NCBI GenBank assembly: GCA_036824005.1
Contig: DAITBA010000032.1
Location: forward strand, 1 to 26,074
Direction: 5' to 3'
DNA: 26,074 bases
From: DAITBA01 sp036824005
Lineage (GTDB): Bacteria; Pseudomonadota; Gammaproteobacteria; Burkholderiales; Rhodocyclaceae
The position numbers were made by a program, and so were the translations under genes. Shown here in pieces: positions 23,878 to 26,074 of the stretch; position 1 is the first letter of the stretch; each line of letters begins with the position of its first letter. The notes under the pieces were generated by a model. The model was not told the DNA's origin. It did no database searches and saw only the letters and a list, made by a program, of their open reading frames with translations.

Positions 23878-23906
23878 TTATAGTCAACTTCAAAAAATTC
23901 TTGCAA
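23877..23906 (-). promoter_or_regulatory. Sigma-70-type promoter of tpsB
   Basis: Minus strand: TTGCAA (23906-23901), 18 nt, TATAAT (23882-23877). The -10 is a perfect consensus in the most AT-rich stretch of the window. It points to tpsB, with a leader of about 110-145 nt depending on the start codon, and argues against translation from the far-upstream ATG at 23906. Confidence 0.65.
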
Positions 23907-24025
23907 CCTCTTGAACGATCATCTAAATAGGAAACAACACGGTGGCAATGCCGATTTTGGTCCGGGCGGAGGCGAACTCACACCCCCCGTACGCCCACCG
24001 CCGCGCAGGCAACGGAGGCATGACA

Positions 24026-24352
24026 ATGAACCGAGGATTGAGCCCATCCACGCTGCAGCGGGAGAACGCACGCTTCCGCGGCGGCGGCGGCGTCAGTGCC
24101 GGGAATGCCGCGACCGGCCTGTGCCCGGCGTTCCTGGACATAACAACGCGTCGGGTCTACCTGTCCCGCTTCGCGGACGGCCGCCCTGCGCCCTGTCACT
24201 TGCTCGACGGCCTGCCGGCGCGCTTGATCGCCGCCCGCGACGCCGCCGGCCGCGTCCTCAGAATCAAGGCAACGGTGGTGTCCGGTTTCGCATGCGATGG
24301 CCGGTTTTACAGTCGCGACGAGGCCGCCGCCCTCGTCCCAGCCACCCGCTGA
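24026..24352 (+). CDS. Conserved hypothetical protein, 108 aa
   Basis: ATG 24026 lies 7 nt after GGAGG (24014-24018); another ATG at 24020 is only 1 nt from it and is less likely. The product is soluble, with ATGLCPAFLDITTRRVYLSRFADGRPAP cut here at TRRVYLSRFADGRPAP and later VVSGFACDGRFYSRDEAA. I recall similar short uncharacterised proteins in betaproteobacteria with the same SRFADG and GF..DGRFY motifs, but know no function. It is the only plus-strand gene in the right half, divergent from tpsB and convergent with the GIN-domain gene (15 nt between stops), so it may be an unrelated insertion into the cluster. Confidence 0.65.
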   Translation: MNRGLSPSTLQRENARFRGGGGVSAGNAATGLCPAFLDITTRRVYLSRFADGRPAPCHLLDGLPARLIAARDAAGRVLRIKATVVSGFACDGRFYSRDEAAALVPATR

Positions 24353-24367
24353 TCGCAGCGAGTTCGG

Positions 24368-25075
24368 CTAGCGCCCGGCGGCGCGGGAAACCCGGCCGGC
24401 GCCGGCGATGGACTGCACGACCTGCGGATCGCCGAAGTAGCGCACCTGCCCGGCGCCCGATACCTGGGCGTAGAGCTTGTGCGTCGCCCACAGCTCGGCA
24501 ACGCCGCTGCCGCCGATTTCCACCGACGCATCGCTACTCGACAGCCCGCCCGCCGCATAGCGTCCGGCGCCGTCGATGCGGATCTTCTGCTCGTCGGCAC
24601 TGCCGCCGGCGATGCGCAACTCCCCGGCGCCCGCCAGCGTCGCATTGAGCACGCCGGTGCGCAGGTAATCGACGCGGGCGTTGCTGCTGCCGCCCAGCCG
24701 GAGGTCAAGGCGAGGTGTGTCGAAGGCACGCATCTGCACGTTGCCGCTCCCCTGCACATCGAGCGAGCGCAGGCTTTTCACGGCGAGGCGAAAGCGGATC
24801 GGCTTTTGCGTGCTGAACGCCTCGCGAAAGCCGATACCGAGCACGCCGTATGCCACCTCGGTCGTGATTCTGGCGAGGACCTCCCGCTCCGCCTCGATGA
24901 CCAGCGACTCGCGCTCGTCCTGTGTGATGCTCAGTTCGCCGACGCCGCGAAACACGACCCGGTCGAAATCCGCGACCGCCCGCTGCTCCTCGGCAATCTC
25001 GCCCGCCATGACCGCCCCCGTCGATTCCGTTGCCAGCATCGCGGCAAAGCTCAAAAGAAGTGCTTCCGTGCGCAT
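24368..25075 (-). CDS. Secreted DUF2807 / head-GIN domain protein
   Basis: 235 residues from ATG 25075, with AGGGAGG 6 nt upstream. Signal peptide: MRTEALLLSFAAMLATESTGAVMAG. The mature part begins EEQRAVADFDRVVFRGVGELSI, the typical entry to the GIN (DUF2807) beta-helix. It continues with stacked short rungs built around [SAG]-G-[SA]-[GS] turns: VQGSGNVQM, LGGSSNARV, LAGAGELRI, IDGAGRYAA, IGGSGVAEL, VSGAGQVRY, IAGAGRVSR. Members are secreted or periplasmic proteins of unknown biochemical role, sometimes called putative adhesins. It follows a small membrane-anchored protein on the same strand by 59 nt and is probably in one transcript with it. Confidence 0.85.
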   Translation of the reverse strand: MRTEALLLSFAAMLATESTGAVMAGEIAEEQRAVADFDRVVFRGVGELSITQDERESLVIEAEREVLARITTEVAYGVLGIGFREAFSTQKPIRFRLAVKSLRSLDVQGSGNVQMRAFDTPRLDLRLGGSSNARVDYLRTGVLNATLAGAGELRIAGGSADEQKIRIDGAGRYAAGGLSSSDASVEIGGSGVAELWATHKLYAQVSGAGQVRYFGDPQVVQSIAGAGRVSRAAGR

Positions 25076-25134
25076 GCGTGCCTCCCTGTTTTGCACCATC
25101 GCCACCCTGCCCCAACCGCGACTCGCTTCGCGCC

Positions 25135-25524
25135 TCAAGGCCGCAGTGGCCCCTTTGTCGGATCACCCGAGGTCTTGATCAAGCAGGTGGCGCTGCCACT
25201 CTGGACCAGATAGACCGGCGCCCGGTTCCTGTCCGTCATGCGCAACGCGAAGGCTGGTGAGTCGGCGGGAATCCCCAGGTAGTTTTCCTCGAACATCAAC
25301 TGCCCGTATTGCCAGCAGCGCAGTTGGTAGTTTCCGGCGTTCGCGGCTGATTTTGCCGAGTTGTCCCGCGCCTTGCCGTCCGCCGCCGCGACGCGCACCG
25401 GAGGCTCGCTCACCACCTCGGAGAAGACCACCGGCGCCGCCAGCACCGCGCAACCAACAATGATCCAGTGCCAGGGGCGCAACCGGCGCACGGCGTCCCC
25501 GCAACGATTACCGAATATCAACAT
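25135..25524 (-). CDS. Small membrane-anchored periplasmic protein, hypothetical
   Basis: 129 residues; ATG 25524 has GGGAG 6 nt upstream and overlaps the end of the preceding DUF4384 gene by 17 nt, so translation is probably coupled. A membrane anchor or uncleaved signal lies at about 19-37 (HWIIVGCAVLAAPVVFSEV). The periplasmic part has YQLRCWQYGQLMFEENYLG and a C-terminal GSATCLIKTSGDPTKG; its two cysteines could form a disulfide. I do not recognise a named family. The coupling suggests it works with the DUF4384 protein. Confidence 0.7.
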   Translation of the reverse strand: MLIFGNRCGDAVRRLRPWHWIIVGCAVLAAPVVFSEVVSEPPVRVAAADGKARDNSAKSAANAGNYQLRCWQYGQLMFEENYLGIPADSPAFALRMTDRNRAPVYLVQSGSATCLIKTSGDPTKGPLRP

Positions 25525-26074
25525 GGAATACTCCCGTCGCCAAGTTGTTGCCTGCGGCCTGGGCGAACGCTTCCTTCACGCGCGCCAAGGATGTCACCTG
25601 CAGATGTTCGAAGTCGATTCCCGCCACCACGCCCGGCACCTTGCCACCGATCTCCCGCTCGGCGGCGAAGCAGGCCACCGTTTCGCGCACGCCTTTGTCA
25701 TTGGCAACGAGCTGGTAGCGCCCGCTGCCCGGCAGTTGTAGAGGTGCACCGGCGCGTACCAGCGTGTCTTTCTGGAAGCGGTTCGGGAAGAAGCGCTGAA
25801 TGCGCCGCGTCTCGTCCTGCAGGTAGCAATAGACGTGGGCATCGCGGTTGGACGTAATCGTCAGGCTGATCGGCTCCCCCCGCTTGAAGCCCTGCCCCTT
25901 GTCCTTCTTCGCCGAAACGGCGAGCGCAAGCGGCTCCCTGGCAGGCTGCGCGACGGGCGCGGTGAGCGCGACCGGCTGCGCTGTCGCCATTGCCGGCGTG
26001 GGTGCCGGCGCCACTGCCTTCGCCGGCGCGGCCGCAGGTGCCGGCAATGCGGCCGGCACGGCGTTCGACACGGG
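25508..26074 (-). CDS. DUF4384 domain protein, partial (N-terminus off the edge)
   Basis: The frame is open at the right edge; 188 residues are visible. The first 45 are an Ala/Pro linker. The DUF4384 domain follows: LALAVSAKKDKGQGFKRGE cut to its core FKRGEPISLTITSNRDAHVYC, then YLQDETRRIQRFFPNRF, PLQLPGSGRYQLVANDKG and ETVACFA. It ends VFHVDIR. DUF4384 often forms the C-terminal part of secreted caspase or kinase proteins and is thought to be a surface or periplasmic beta domain. Which catalytic domain, if any, precedes it here cannot be seen. It is the first visible gene of the run that leads to the GIN-domain protein. Confidence 0.8.
   Translation of the reverse strand, partial: PVSNAVPAALPAPAAAPAKAVAPAPTPAMATAQPVALTAPVAQPAREPLALAVSAKKDKGQGFKRGEPISLTITSNRDAHVYCYLQDETRRIQRFFPNRFQKDTLVRAGAPLQLPGSGRYQLVANDKGVRETVACFAAEREIGGKVPGVVAGIDFEHLQVTSLARVKEAFAQAAGNNLATGVFHVDIR

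Overview
The window is GC-rich, densely coded DNA from what looks like a betaproteobacterium of the Rhodocyclales/Burkholderiales type. The main grounds are a tandem pair of cyanophycin synthetases beside an ABC exporter and a DUF1854 protein, a NosD-like protein, a two-partner secretion pair and the general codon bias. The assignment is an inference; no rRNA or other taxonomic marker is present.

Layout. Positions 1-1410 are layered mobile-element debris: a partition/HTH-type accessory ORF running off the left edge, the last third of a large serine recombinase, an IS21-type terminal remnant cutting that gene, an integron-cassette-like unit with a small membrane protein, the 5' end of a group II intron, and two 29-bp direct repeats 61 bp apart. 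A small orphan gene follows (1577-1861). The cyanophycin locus occupies 2067-10035: DUF1854 protein and ABC exporter on the minus strand, then divergently a CphA' paralogue with a broken Mur-ligase half and a full-length CphA. From 10060 to the right edge nearly everything is on the minus strand. Reading from the right edge in the direction of transcription: a DUF4384 protein (partial), a small membrane-anchored protein, a DUF2807/head-GIN protein, TpsB, TpsA, a subtilisin-like protein, a WD40-caspase, an ECF sigma factor, its probable anti-sigma factor, a second caspase, an HTH protein and a NosD-like protein. One small hypothetical gene (24026-24352) is on the plus strand.

How the genes may work together. 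The cyanophycin genes make the Asp/Arg storage polymer; the two synthetases appear to have lost different parts and may share the work. The right half looks like one envelope-directed module. A box of the form TGAACC-N16-CG lies upstream of the sigma gene, of tpsA and (with a variant -10) of tpsB, so the ECF factor may control its own operon (sigma, anti-sigma, caspase) together with the TPS export pair and the caspase/protease genes next to it. This ECF-caspase-TPS-DUF4384 module is the best candidate here for an undescribed system. Its biological role is not evident from sequence alone.
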